This document shows positions 37,458 to 46,646 of a DNA stretch of 64,000 nucleotides, piece after piece. A model generated the notes under the pieces. It was not told where the DNA came from and made no database searches. It saw only the letters and a program-made list of their open reading frames with translations. The DNA comes from an uncultured Salinicoccus sp. (GTDB taxonomy: Bacteria; Bacillota; Bacilli; Staphylococcales; Salinicoccaceae). The stretch spans positions 62,001 through 126,000 of the forward strand of contig CANLWV010000003.1 of assembly GCA_947494965.1 (NCBI GenBank), given 5' to 3'. The first letter of the stretch is position 1. The number at the start of each line of letters is the position of its first letter. A program made the position numbers and the translations under genes.

Positions 37458-37635
37458 TATTCACTCTCCCATAAATTATAAGACTTTATCTGCATTGAAA
37501 TTTGAGCATATACGTCATTGCAGCAGTTGATGTTCCGCCAAAAATGTCCGCTTCCCAAATCATATTAATATACTAGCACATGATTTTTCAGAAATCTAAC
37601 ATAAATTTAATTTAAAACTGATGTCATTAAAAGAT

Positions 37636-37670
37636 AAAGACCATTGATTGTTCTCCAATCAACGGTCTTT
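37636..37670 (-). terminator. Terminator of the NSS symporter gene
   Basis: A 15-base-pair stem with one mismatch (37636-37650 with 37656-37670) and a five-base loop; the minus strand continues with T-rich sequence. Confidence 0.8.
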
Positions 37671-37677
37671 AGATTAT

Positions 37678-39018
37678 TTACCCTACTATGCTGACTACAA
37701 AGACTATCAATATTATGACAGGCAGTACAAATCTGAGCATAACCATCCACAATTTGTAGAAACCATACATGCCACTAGTTTCATCAACATTGAGCTGGTG
37801 CATGGTGACACGGCGGTCAATTACAAAACCGACGAACAGAGTGGAGACAAGCGCTCCGATCGGCAGCATGATGTTTGAAACCAGGAAATCCACGCTGTCG
37901 AATATCGACTTGCCGAATATCAATACATCACTCAAAACTCCGTAGGAGAGGGCAGAAGGTATACCGGCTAGAAATACAAAGAAACCGAATATATAAGCCA
38001 TACTGCGGCGCTTCCTCTCGTTGCCCTTTATCGCATTTGCCACATTTATCTCAATCATGGAAATTGAAGAAGTCAAAGTCGCAAACAAGAATGCCCCAAG
38101 GAACAGGATATAGAATAGAATTCCAAGAGGAATCTCGCCAAATACTTGAGGCAGCACTATAAATACAAGCCCTGGCCCTTCTGCTGCTTCCATGCCAAGG
38201 GATGCAATGGCTGGAAATATTGCCAGTCCCGCCATTATTGAAATTGTGATATTCATAAGGACAATGGAAAGCGCAGACTTGGTCAAGTTATGTTCTTCCC
38301 CTAGGTAGGAGGAATAGGTAATCATAGTCGTTGCACCTATACTCAAAGCGAAGAATGATTGCCCCAATGCATATAATATTGCGGTCGAATCAATTCCACC
38401 CAAATCTGGCGTCAGGAAAAATGATATTCCTTCCATAGCTCCCGGTAACGTTACAGAACGGATGATTACAATCAAAAACAGAATGAACAATAAGGGCATC
38501 ATCACTTTAGATGCGCGCTCGAGACCTTCTTGTACACCCTTTGCTACTATAAAGGCTGTCAGGAAGATAAAAACACCTTGCCCGATTACAGCATAGAGCG
38601 GGTTGGATATTATGCCTTCGAAAGCTGCTCCATAATTGTCAATCTGAATCAAATTGATGCTCTCTCCGAGTGCTATGACCAGATATATCAGAATCCAACC
38701 TCCGATGACACTATAGAAAGATAAAAGCAGGAAGACACCAATATTACCAAGCCAACCGAATATACGGTAATATTTTTTGCCTCCGAGGTATTCGAATCCT
38801 TCAATGGGATTACGTTGACTGGCTCTGCCTATGACGAATTCTGATAGGAGAAGCGGCATGCCGATAAAAAGTGTCATTAGAAGAAAGACAAGAAGGAAAG
38901 CGCCGCCCCCATGCTCAGCTGTCATGTATGGAAAACGCCAAAGCGCGCCCAAGCCAATTGCTGAACCTGCTGCAGCAAGCACAAAGCCTAATTTGGATCC
39001 CCATCTGGAACTATTCAT
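37678..39018 (-). CDS. Neurotransmitter:sodium symporter (NSS/SNF) family amino-acid transporter
   Basis: A 446-residue carrier with about 11 transmembrane segments. The signature GFVLAAAGSAIGLGALWRFPYM at the N-terminus is the Na+- and substrate-binding segment 1 of the LeuT fold, and YSSYLGEEHNL follows segment 6. Bacterial members take up small or hydrophobic amino acids such as alanine, methionine or tyrosine with sodium. The substrate is not determined. It is monocistronic. Confidence 0.9.
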   Translation of the reverse strand: MNSSRWGSKLGFVLAAAGSAIGLGALWRFPYMTAEHGGGAFLLVFLLMTLFIGMPLLLSEFVIGRASQRNPIEGFEYLGGKKYYRIFGWLGNIGVFLLLSFYSVIGGWILIYLVIALGESINLIQIDNYGAAFEGIISNPLYAVIGQGVFIFLTAFIVAKGVQEGLERASKVMMPLLFILFLIVIIRSVTLPGAMEGISFFLTPDLGGIDSTAILYALGQSFFALSIGATTMITYSSYLGEEHNLTKSALSIVLMNITISIMAGLAIFPAIASLGMEAAEGPGLVFIVLPQVFGEIPLGILFYILFLGAFLFATLTSSISMIEINVANAIKGNERKRRSMAYIFGFFVFLAGIPSALSYGVLSDVLIFGKSIFDSVDFLVSNIMLPIGALVSTLFVGFVIDRRVTMHQLNVDETSGMYGFYKLWMVMLRFVLPVIILIVFVVSIVG

Positions 39019-39540
39019 ACACTAACCTCACTTTATAGGTATATTCAATATGATTTTACACATACAGTTCCTAATATATTAGCACATATTCCAGATGTTT
39101 GAATACTCTGCATCATAAATTGACTGTTATAATCCAATGAATATTCTATTGCCCGCATCTTTTTTGATCACCATATTGAACATTATCCACCTATTCCCTA
39201 GAATATGGTGTATAAATTTACCAGGTGTAGGGTACTCTCTCCACTAGCAAATGATTTTATGTATGCGTATGATTGAATTTCATTTATGATGATAATAGGT
39301 TATGACTATTCTAAAAGAAGTGAAGCAGTGGTGACAGATCGATAATATTTGCATGGAGATAAAAGCGCAGTTCCGTTACTAATAAATCCATTTGTGCTTT
39401 AAACTAGTTATAGGTATACTAGCTTTCACACCAAAAAAGCAGTATTCGATAACAGGTAATAACGTGGAAAATATGAAATGGCAAAGTTGTTGATGCAGCA
39501 ATGATTTCTTTTTTAACATGAAGATGAGGAGGGTGCTGCC
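39019..39540. other. Intergenic region between the NSS and fdhD genes
   Basis: 522 A/T-rich bases without a convincing gene. The right end holds a candidate fdhD promoter. The left end must hold the promoter of the NSS gene, which I could not place with confidence. No repeats, tRNA or riboswitch were recognised. Confidence 0.4.
39392..39420 (+). promoter_or_regulatory. Candidate promoter of fdhD
   Basis: TTGTGC (39392-39397), a 17-base spacer and TATACT (39415-39420), about 115 bases upstream of fdhD. The -10 lies within a small inverted repeat (ACTAGT... and ATACTAG). Confidence 0.4.
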
Positions 39541-40335
39541 TTGAAAATTACGGCCAGGCGAGCCATTACCCGCTATGACAGTGCAGGGATGACAAGCATC
39601 GAGGATACACTCGTTGAAGAATTCCCTCTTACAATATATATAAATGACGTTGAATTTGCCACATTGGTGTGCTCTCCCGAGTACCTCGAGGAACTGGTGG
39701 TTGGATTTCTTGCCTCTGAAGGTGTCATTCGGCATTTCAATGAAATTGAATCAATCAACCTGGATGACAGAGGCGGCTTCTGTCATATTCGCCTATTTCA
39801 TGAAGTTATGACCGATCACTTCACATATTCAAAGAGAGTGCTCGGCTCATGCTGCGGTAAAAGCCGGCAATTCTATTTCCAGAATGATGCGGAAACGACT
39901 AAAATCTCAATGTCTCAGACCACCCTCACCCCTTCTGCCTGCATCAGTTTAATGCAAGAGATGCAGTCTAGCAGCATGGTCTTCAAGAAAACCGGTGGCA
40001 TCCATAATGCGAGCCTCGCCACCAAAGATGACGCCTTTGTTCATCGGGGGGACATTGGTAGGCATAACGCACTGGATAAACTATACGGTCATTGCCTCAA
40101 GAACCGCATTTCCGTAAAAGATAAAGTACTCATATTCAGCGGGCGCATCTCATCGGAAGTGTTGACAAAAGCTGCTAAAATCGGTGTGGGCATCGTTTTA
40201 AGCAAGTCCGCTCCTACGAATCTAGCCATAAAAATGGCTGAAGACCTGAATATTACTGCGGTTGGATTTATCAGAGGAGATTCTTTCAATATTTACAGCC
40301 ATCCTTGGCGTATAAGAAAAGAGTCCAGCTACTAG
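39541..40335 (+). CDS. fdhD: Formate dehydrogenase accessory sulfurtransferase FdhD
   Basis: FdhD transfers sulfur from the desulfurase to the molybdenum cofactor of formate dehydrogenase. The 264 residues contain SCCGKSR (about 101-107) with the conserved sulfur-carrying Cys pair, TGGIHNASL (about 156) and DIGRHNALDKL (about 176). It starts with TTG behind GAGGAGG. No formate dehydrogenase or molybdenum-cofactor gene is nearby, so its partner enzyme is elsewhere. Confidence 0.92.
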   Translation: MKITARRAITRYDSAGMTSIEDTLVEEFPLTIYINDVEFATLVCSPEYLEELVVGFLASEGVIRHFNEIESINLDDRGGFCHIRLFHEVMTDHFTYSKRVLGSCCGKSRQFYFQNDAETTKISMSQTTLTPSACISLMQEMQSSSMVFKKTGGIHNASLATKDDAFVHRGDIGRHNALDKLYGHCLKNRISVKDKVLIFSGRISSEVLTKAAKIGVGIVLSKSAPTNLAIKMAEDLNITAVGFIRGDSFNIYSHPWRIRKESSY

Positions 40336-40348
40336 GCTGGACTCTTTT
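40317..40348. terminator. Bidirectional intrinsic terminator
   Basis: A perfect 13-base-pair stem (40317-40329 with 40336-40348) and a six-base loop. The fdhD stop lies in the loop; the convergent glucosaminidase gene ends two bases beyond. Confidence 0.9.
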
Positions 40349-40349
40349 C

Positions 40350-41132
40350 CTATTCAGCATAATAATCTTGGATGAAGTTGTGTCCTTCCAAGCCCAATCG
40401 TCTATAATGCCCCTTCATGATATTCCCAATTTTACTCGCCCACTCGATGTCGGAAGCATAGAGATGATTACCTGGGGATTCAGGGTTCCACCGCATTGCA
40501 TAGAGGGTCTTTTGACCCTTATCCAAGTAGTTGTTTTTGATGAATTGAGCACCGCCTAAAATCGCTTTTTCCGGTTCATTCCATCTTGCGCGTACTGCAT
40601 AGCTCGTTCCTGCTTCTACAGCTTCAAAATCAAATGCTCCAATACCGAAGAAATTATAATAGCGCGTCCCTTCCAGTTCCTGGCCTTGAGCAAGCTGTGA
40701 ACGTCCATTTCCTGTCTCCAATTGTGCATGGCTGATGAGATATAATGCGTTCACTCCGTACTTGGACTGGGCTTCCATGAAAGCTCCGCCTTGGCCTTCC
40801 AATATCCCTTTGCCTTCTAAAATCCCATCCAGTTCCTCTGCTGATGTCTCCACAGGCTCCGTCAGCGCCAAAAATTGGTAATGACGGTCTTCTTCAGGCA
40901 ATTCCATCGCCACTTCGATTTCTTCCGGTGTTGCTTTTCGAGTGGTTCCTTCCTGTAATTTTAAATGTAGCGCATCGCTTGAAAGTTGTTTATCCAACGC
41001 GTCCTCGAATGAATTTGAATCTTTATTTTTTTTGATAAGGGTCGTCTCCGAATCTACAAAAGACAAGAAAAATATCGCTATGATACCCATCAGTATCAAA
41101 ATAGGTATATTTTCTCTTTGTTTTTTGTTCAT
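40350..41132 (-). CDS. Membrane-anchored N-acetylglucosaminidase (SagB-like)
   Basis: A 260-residue protein with one N-terminal membrane anchor (about 9-26) and an outward-facing glucosaminidase domain (about 100-258). The catalytic Glu lies in HAQLETGNGRS (about 146-156), followed by YYNFFGIGAFD and W-rich segments typical of the GH73-type Flavobacterium/Staphylococcus enzymes. In S. aureus SagB cuts nascent glycan strands to final length. The intermediate linker (30-90) is charged. No wall-binding repeats. Confidence 0.85.
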   Translation of the reverse strand: MNKKQRENIPILILMGIIAIFFLSFVDSETTLIKKNKDSNSFEDALDKQLSSDALHLKLQEGTTRKATPEEIEVAMELPEEDRHYQFLALTEPVETSAEELDGILEGKGILEGQGGAFMEAQSKYGVNALYLISHAQLETGNGRSQLAQGQELEGTRYYNFFGIGAFDFEAVEAGTSYAVRARWNEPEKAILGGAQFIKNNYLDKGQKTLYAMRWNPESPGNHLYASDIEWASKIGNIMKGHYRRLGLEGHNFIQDYYAE

Positions 41133-41170
41133 TTATTTTTCTCCATACATCCAGTTTATCCATCTAAAAA

Positions 41171-41191
41171 AGCATCTGAAAATCAGATGCT
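41171..41191 (-). terminator. Terminator of the FMN reductase gene
   Basis: A nine-base-pair stem (41171-41179 with 41183-41191) and a three-base loop containing the stop codon region; six T residues follow on the minus strand. Confidence 0.8.
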
Positions 41192-41716
41192 CACTCTCTC
41201 TGAATTAGATTGTTTGATCAATCCATCAACCATCACGCTCAAACGTTCTCTGAGTGCTTCATTCTTAAGTGTATACCCTGTTTCAGTCTTTTCAAAATCT
41301 TCGTTGCATGTACAAACTTGAGTCGGAATCACCATCGCATGGACCCCTCTCATGACCATTCTGAGTTGTGTAAGAGGATCGGAATTGCGCATGCCACCGC
41401 TGTTGCAATATAGTGCCACGAATTTCATCTCGAACTCATCAATCGATAAATGGTCCAATGCATTCTTCAATATTCCTGAAAATGAAGTGTGGTAGTTTGG
41501 CGTACCAATAATGACCGCATCCGCATCTTCTACAAACCGCTTCAAATACTCTATATCATCCGTCTTGCCCTGCCCGAAGATCGGGATGTTTAACTCCCGC
41601 AAATCTATATGCGTCACTTCATGTTCTGGTTGTCCTACGAGACTTTCAATAGTTTCTGCAACTGAACGTGTATGAGAACCAGGAAAAGCACTCCCTGAAA
41701 GAATCAATAAATTCAT
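41183..41716 (-). CDS. NADPH-dependent FMN reductase family protein
   Basis: A 177-residue flavodoxin-fold enzyme. FMN phosphate loop LSGSAFPGSHTRSV is at residues 6-19, and GTPNYHTSFSGILKNALDHL (about 76-95) is the second FMN-contacting segment of the SsuE/azoreductase group. It likely reduces flavin or quinones or azo compounds using NADPH; the natural electron acceptor is unknown. It is monocistronic with its own terminator. A palindrome-like ATGATaGcATCAT lies about 45 bases upstream of the start. Confidence 0.82.
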   Translation of the reverse strand: MNLLILSGSAFPGSHTRSVAETIESLVGQPEHEVTHIDLRELNIPIFGQGKTDDIEYLKRFVEDADAVIIGTPNYHTSFSGILKNALDHLSIDEFEMKFVALYCNSGGMRNSDPLTQLRMVMRGVHAMVIPTQVCTCNEDFEKTETGYTLKNEALRERLSVMVDGLIKQSNSERVSI

Positions 41717-41809
41717 CTCGAAAGACTCCTTTGCCCATTATTTTGCATTTATACATCATGATAGCATCATAGGCAGTTAAATTATACCCGTCGAAGGTTG
41801 TATTAAATA

Positions 41810-41839
41810 AACTGAGATTGGCAGCGGCCGACCTCAGTT
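41810..41839 (-). terminator. Terminator of the small HTH-like gene
   Basis: An imperfect stem (41810-41816 with 41833-41839, plus an inner GGC/GCC pairing) followed on the minus strand by TTTATTTAA. The gene's stop lies in the stem. Confidence 0.55.
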
Positions 41840-42016
41840 CATCAATTTATCGTTTAAATTTTTTAGTTTTGCTACCGTTTCTTCATCCAATTCATCAATT
41901 TTTACATCGCCGTCTATTATTGATTGAGCCTGATCAACAGAAATGTCGACCGCCCTACCTATTTGATAAGCCGTCAATTTTTCGGTCATCAGGTCGAAGT
42001 TTAAACCAATATCCAT
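41834..42016 (-). CDS. Small helix-turn-helix-like protein
   Basis: A 60-residue acidic protein. Residues 14-35 (LTAYQIGRAVDISVDQAQSIIDG) look like the helix-turn-helix of XRE-type regulators, followed by a short charged tail. I start at the ATG at 42016 behind GGAAGGTG. It lacks an effector domain, so it may be an orphan DNA-binding protein or an antitoxin-like protein, but I see no toxin next to it. Confidence 0.6.
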   Translation of the reverse strand: MDIGLNFDLMTEKLTAYQIGRAVDISVDQAQSIIDGDVKIDELDEETVAKLKNLNDKLMN

Positions 42017-42056
42017 ATATTCACCTTCCTCAATCAATTTCGTATGATTAAAATTA

Positions 42057-42065
42057 ATTATACCA
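42057..42065 (-). promoter_or_regulatory. Extended -10 promoter of the small HTH-like gene
   Basis: On the minus strand TGGTATAAT gives a TGn extended -10 at 42057-42065. No good -35 is seen. It lies about 40 bases upstream of the small gene. Confidence 0.45.
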
Positions 42066-42297
42066 CAAGTCCATCTATATAGGGTAATTTAAAGGGGAGA
42101 CATCTATTAGGAATCCGTAAGATAAGGTTACATGCGTCCATATGGCGTACATCTTGCCGGAATACAGTACTTTAATATAATAAAACACATAAATGCAGTG
42201 GAGTTCGGATTAGATAGACGTAGTCCATGCCTTAATGGAATATGACTGACTGAAGGTCCAAACGGGTAGGGTTTAAATATAAAGAAGGAGTGATTGA

Positions 42298-43656
42298 ATG
42301 ATTGAATCATTGTTCGCAAGACAAAGACAATTTTTTCAAAGCGGAAAAACGCTTCCTATACCATTCAGAATAGAAGCGCTCAAGCAATTGAAACGCAGCA
42401 TCAAATACCATGAGGAAATGCTCCTTGAAGCTATGAAAGCTGATTTCAACAAGGGCGAATCTGAAGCATATCTGACTGAAATCGGCTATGTCTACAACGA
42501 TATCAACTTCACCATTAAAAATCTTAAAGAATGGGCAGAAACGGAGAAAGTCAAGACACCCCCGACTCATATCGGCTCAACCTCCAGAATACACAAAGAG
42601 CCTTTCGGAGTAACGCTGATTATTGCACCGTGGAATTATCCATTCAATCTCACTGTATCACCACTTATTGGCGCTCTTGGAGCCGGTAACACAGCAATTC
42701 TGAAACCGTCAGAACATACACCTCATGTCAGCCGGGTCATCAGTCATATAATGGCATTGGCTTTTCCAGAAAAGCACGTTGCTTCAGTCGAAGGCGGAGT
42801 GGAGACCAATCAGGAACTCCTTGATCTTCCTTTCAATTATATCTTCTATACCGGTAGCTCACATGTCGGAAAAATTGTAATGGAGAAAGCGTCGCAGCAT
42901 TTGACGCCGGTCACTTTAGAATTGGGAGGGAAATCTCCTGCTATAGTAACTCGGCATGCAGACATCAAACTAGCCGCTAAGCGAATTGTCTGGGGCAAAT
43001 TCCTAAATGCTGGCCAAACTTGTGTGGCGCCAGATTTTGTCTATGTCGATTCAAAAGTAAAAGAGCGACTAGTCACCCACATGAAGTATTACACAAGGAA
43101 GTTCTATGAAAAGGACTTCAATGAAGGGCGTTACATGAGCATTGTAAACAGAAATCATTTCGATAGGATAAAAGAGCTTATGCAAGGTGATATCGCATAC
43201 GGCGGACGCTCCTTAAGCAACACCCTTGCCATCGAGCCTACCATCATAGATAATGCCGATTTTGATCACCCGGCGATGCAGGAGGAGATATTCGGCCCAA
43301 TACTCCCCGTCCTTGAATTCAACTCCTTGGATAAAGCGTTATTGGATGTAAGGGATCTTCCTGATCCATTGGCATTCTATATATTCACTGATAAAAAATC
43401 TGAAGCCAAGCGTGTAGTACGTGCTGTTCCTTTCGGCGGCGGTGCAATAAACGATACCGTCTTCCATCTGGCTAATCCACACCTCCCGTTTGGAGGACGC
43501 GGTAATAGCGGTATGGGAAATTATCATGGCAAATACTCATTCGACACCTTTACACATAAAAAGAGTGTGCTTGATCAGACTACCTGTTTCGATTTTCCAT
43601 TCAGGTATCCAAGTTCAAAATTGTTCTCAAAAATCATTAAGTATATATGGAAATAA
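42298..43656 (+). CDS. Class 3 aldehyde dehydrogenase
   Basis: A 452-residue NAD(P)-dependent aldehyde dehydrogenase of the ALDH3 type. Catalytic Cys is in NAGQTCVAPDF (about 237-247), the general-base Glu in LELGGKSP (about 203-210), and the cofactor loop FTGS-like FYTGSSHVG near 182-190. ALDH3 proteins of staphylococci oxidise fatty or carotenoid aldehydes; one completes staphyloxanthin synthesis, but no carotenoid gene is nearby, so the substrate is open. A C-terminal basic/hydrophobic end (KLFSKIIKYIWK) could contact the membrane. Confidence 0.9.
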   Translation: MIESLFARQRQFFQSGKTLPIPFRIEALKQLKRSIKYHEEMLLEAMKADFNKGESEAYLTEIGYVYNDINFTIKNLKEWAETEKVKTPPTHIGSTSRIHKEPFGVTLIIAPWNYPFNLTVSPLIGALGAGNTAILKPSEHTPHVSRVISHIMALAFPEKHVASVEGGVETNQELLDLPFNYIFYTGSSHVGKIVMEKASQHLTPVTLELGGKSPAIVTRHADIKLAAKRIVWGKFLNAGQTCVAPDFVYVDSKVKERLVTHMKYYTRKFYEKDFNEGRYMSIVNRNHFDRIKELMQGDIAYGGRSLSNTLAIEPTIIDNADFDHPAMQEEIFGPILPVLEFNSLDKALLDVRDLPDPLAFYIFTDKKSEAKRVVRAVPFGGGAINDTVFHLANPHLPFGGRGNSGMGNYHGKYSFDTFTHKKSVLDQTTCFDFPFRYPSSKLFSKIIKYIWK

Positions 43657-43690
43657 ATAAAGGAGGATGCCTAGGCATCCTCCTTTATTT
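43655..43690. terminator. Bidirectional intrinsic terminator
   Basis: A perfect 36-base palindrome centred on CTAG that would fold into a stem of about 15-16 base pairs. It lies between the aldehyde dehydrogenase and MATE genes. Confidence 0.9.
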
Positions 43691-43716
43691 TCTTATCCTC
43701 TATTTCAATTGAATAC

Positions 43717-45087
43717 CTATAATCCCTCTTGTAGATGTTCTTGTAATTTCTTCTTCTCAATAAGCCTGAGACGTATATAAAATCCAATAGCTGCACAAGT
43801 CAACCCTGCTATGATTCCAATCCAGAGCCCATAGAACTCAAACGCTGAATATGCGGCAAGAACATATCCTGTAGTCATTCCTATAAACCAATAGGATACG
43901 ATTGCAATGATCGAGGGCCATACTACATCTTTATAACCCCTCAATATACCTTGGAAAGCTGCCTGCAGAGCATCAGAGAATTGGTAGACGATGGCAAAGA
44001 GGAATAACGGCATCGTTATCATAACCACATCCGGATTTCTGGTGTACAGGTATGAAATGGGCTCCCTGAACAAGTACAGTATGATGGAAGCCACACCTAC
44101 CAGCCCAAGACTCGAAGCAACCCCCATCGTCCTATAAAGCTTTGCTTCTTCAAACCGTCCTCCACCTGCACTGAAACCAACAACAATAGTCATGCTCATC
44201 GAGATGCTGAGGGGCAACATGAAGAGCATCGTTGTAAAATTCAAGACAATCTGGTTCGCAGCAATGATTTCCGTCGTGAACATGATGCCAATCAGTAGCG
44301 TCATCATTGAAAAAATGCTCGTTTCTACAAATATGAGTATGCCAATCGGTATGCCGACTGCAAGATGATGACCTATAACGCTAAAGTCAGGCAGAGTGAA
44401 CCGCTTTAATACTTGAAAATCCTTCAGCTTCTCGACTTTCAAGACCATGCCGGCTGCTATGAATAGTATCAACCAATAAGTAATCGCTGTGGCAACACCT
44501 GCCCCTACACCACCAAGTGCCGGTAGTCCAAATTTACCGAATATGAATGCATAGTTGAAGAATACGTTTAACGGCAATGATGTCGCTATAACATATAGCG
44601 ATATGCGGGTCAGACCTTGTGCATCAATGAAATTGCGCAGTACACTGAATAGAAATAACGGCAGTATACCAGTAGAAAGGGCCGCAAGGTATTTGTACGC
44701 AATATCATGGACTGAAGCATCCAATGACATCAGCACCAACAAGTCATCCAGGAAAAAGAAACCTAATACAGCCACGGAAACAGTCAAAGCACCGGCTATA
44801 TACATCGCTTGGTTCACTGTGTGATTCACTTCATCTTTCAAACCAGCACCTAACAGTTGTGCAACAATTGCTGTAACGGCTAAAAGAACGCCATTGATCC
44901 CGGTGGAAACAGGGGCCCAGAAGCTGGAACCAATTGCCACCCCTGCCAAGTCAGCCACTCCTGCCCTTCCCGACATCATCGTGTCGACCAAGTTCATGGA
45001 ATATAGTAGCACCTGCGTCATCAGTATCGGCCATAATATCGTGATGAATTGCCGCCACATCTCTCTTTTAGATTCTGTATGATACAT
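43717..45087 (-). CDS. MATE-family efflux transporter
   Basis: A 456-residue exporter with 12 transmembrane segments in two MatE halves. Segments such as LLYSMNLVDTMMSGRAGVADLAGVAIG at the N-terminus and GFSAGGGRFEEA in the second half are typical of the NorM/DinF-like group, which exports cationic compounds with Na+ or H+. I start at the ATG at 45087 with AGGAG seven bases upstream. It follows the antiporter gene without a clear terminator. Confidence 0.88.
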   Translation of the reverse strand: MYHTESKREMWRQFITILWPILMTQVLLYSMNLVDTMMSGRAGVADLAGVAIGSSFWAPVSTGINGVLLAVTAIVAQLLGAGLKDEVNHTVNQAMYIAGALTVSVAVLGFFFLDDLLVLMSLDASVHDIAYKYLAALSTGILPLFLFSVLRNFIDAQGLTRISLYVIATSLPLNVFFNYAFIFGKFGLPALGGVGAGVATAITYWLILFIAAGMVLKVEKLKDFQVLKRFTLPDFSVIGHHLAVGIPIGILIFVETSIFSMMTLLIGIMFTTEIIAANQIVLNFTTMLFMLPLSISMSMTIVVGFSAGGGRFEEAKLYRTMGVASSLGLVGVASIILYLFREPISYLYTRNPDVVMITMPLFLFAIVYQFSDALQAAFQGILRGYKDVVWPSIIAIVSYWFIGMTTGYVLAAYSAFEFYGLWIGIIAGLTCAAIGFYIRLRLIEKKKLQEHLQEGL

Positions 45088-45144
45088 AATGTTACTCCTC
45101 AACTCTCCATTAATCCACTATTAGAAAAGCAGATGCTCTCCAAC

Positions 45145-46455
45145 CTATAGCACCATTCCTGCAACAAATCCGGCAATGAGGACTGGGATATTAAGGAAAA
45201 CGAAGGTGGGTACACAAGTATCCCATATATGATTGTGCTGGCCGTCTGCACTTAACCCTGCGGTCGGACCAAGTGTCGAATCGGAAGCAGGTGAGCCTGC
45301 ATCTCCGAGAGCACCAGCAGTGCCAATGATTGCAATAATGGCAGTGATCGATAGTCCAAGTTCCAACCCCATCGGAATAAAAATGCTTGAGATGATCGGT
45401 ATTGTAGCAAATGACGATCCTATCCCCATAGTGACGACCAGTCCAACGAGAAGCATTGAAATGACTATCAGAACCTTTTGGTCTTCCAGTGCACCTGCGA
45501 TGCCATCAACCAACGAATTGACATGTCCGGTTTCTGATATGACAGACGCAAATCCGTTTGCTGCAAGCATTACAATGCCGATATACGCCATCATTTTAAT
45601 GCCGGCTACCAATTCATCATCAAGCTGTTGCCATTTGAACTGGAAAGATAAGAAGAAGACCATTATTCCAGCCAAAGCCCCAAATATCATGGAATCGGTC
45701 ATTATTTGAACGCTGAACGTTATAATGATTGCGATTATCGCAATGGTTATGGTCTTGCCGTTGATTTGTTTAGGCGTGTCGTCACCAATTTCAATCGTTT
45801 TATAATAACGGCGTTTCCTATAGAAGAACAGTGCAACAGCCAGTCCTGCTACGAAGCCAGCCGCGGGTATGATAAGCGCAGGAGCGACTTCGCTAAAAGC
45901 AATTTCCACCCCTGCTGATTGGAACCCGGTCACGATGGTATTTTGGAATATCTGTCCAAATCCGATAGGCAGCACAACATAGGGGAAGGTCAATCCGAAA
46001 GTCAAAACGACTGCGATGAGACGACGGTCAAATCCAAGTTCATTCATCAGACTCAGCAAAGGCGGGATTAATATGGGGATAAAGGCAATATGTACCGGAA
46101 TCAAGTTCTGGCTCATTATGGAGATTGCCAATAAGGCAAAAACAATCGACACTTTGGCGACAATCCGTGCTTTTTTGGATTGTTCTTTTTTCAGGGTTCT
46201 GATGATGAAACCCACCAGCACTTCCGTGATGCCGCTATAGGCGATTAAAGCTGCAAATCCGCCAAGCAATGCATAGCTCAACGCTATCTCTGCACCACCA
46301 ACGATTCCTTCCGTAAAGATGCTGATAACCTCTCCATACCCCATGCCGGCCACAAGACCACCAGCAAGTGCGCCTATGAAAAGGGCCAATACCACATTCA
46401 ATCTAAATAGGCTCAATAATATCATTACCAGTACTGCAATCAGAACTGCGTTCAC
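45145..46455 (-). CDS. Na+/H+ antiporter-family protein (YuiF-like)
   Basis: A 436-residue membrane protein with 11-12 transmembrane segments of the NhaC/YuiF group (ion transporter superfamily). The segments MSQNLIPVHIAFIPILIPPLL and TAGALGDAGSPASDSTLGPTAG are family hallmarks. Annotated as Na+/H+ antiporter by homology, but some relatives carry amino acids or dipeptides, so the substrate is uncertain. It starts with GTG behind GGAAGGTG. Confidence 0.82.
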   Translation of the reverse strand: MNAVLIAVLVMILLSLFRLNVVLALFIGALAGGLVAGMGYGEVISIFTEGIVGGAEIALSYALLGGFAALIAYSGITEVLVGFIIRTLKKEQSKKARIVAKVSIVFALLAISIMSQNLIPVHIAFIPILIPPLLSLMNELGFDRRLIAVVLTFGLTFPYVVLPIGFGQIFQNTIVTGFQSAGVEIAFSEVAPALIIPAAGFVAGLAVALFFYRKRRYYKTIEIGDDTPKQINGKTITIAIIAIIITFSVQIMTDSMIFGALAGIMVFFLSFQFKWQQLDDELVAGIKMMAYIGIVMLAANGFASVISETGHVNSLVDGIAGALEDQKVLIVISMLLVGLVVTMGIGSSFATIPIISSIFIPMGLELGLSITAIIAIIGTAGALGDAGSPASDSTLGPTAGLSADGQHNHIWDTCVPTFVFLNIPVLIAGFVAGMVL

Positions 46456-46495
46456 AATCAGACACCTTCCGTTCTTTGGGAATTATAATATTGTA

Positions 46496-46524
46496 ATACT
46501 AAAGAGTGAGCAAAGTTTTGTCAA
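46496..46524 (-). promoter_or_regulatory. Promoter of the YuiF-like antiporter
   Basis: On the minus strand TTGACA (46519-46524) and TAGTAT (46496-46501) with a 17-base spacer, about 40 bases upstream of the GTG start. Confidence 0.7.
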
Positions 46525-46583
46525 TGCTTGTATATAGCCACACTTTTGCAAATGTAGCTTAAAATTATGGTAGGAGTCCTTAT

Positions 46584-46609
46584 GTTTAGTTGAATTATCT
46601 ACCGGGAAT
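46584..46609 (+). promoter_or_regulatory. SigB-type promoter of the YflT-domain gene
   Basis: GTTTAG (46584-46589), a 14-base spacer and GGGAAT (46604-46609), a very good match to the general-stress promoter, 38 bases upstream of the start. This fits the product, a general stress protein family. Confidence 0.75.
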
Positions 46610-46646
46610 TCAATAGGGATTATGTAGATGGATTGGGGGAAATTTC

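Noticed and set aside
37458-37640. GlnR/TnrA box before glnA
   Set aside because: Only a half match (TGTTA on the minus strand near 37600) without the second ACA half.
41834-42016. Toxin-antitoxin pair
   Set aside because: The small HTH-like gene has no second small gene next to it; neighbours are an oxidoreductase and an aldehyde dehydrogenase.
43655-43690. Perfect 36-base palindrome as a mobile-element end or recombination site
   Set aside because: Its place between two convergent genes with A/T flanks fits a bidirectional terminator, and no transposase is near.
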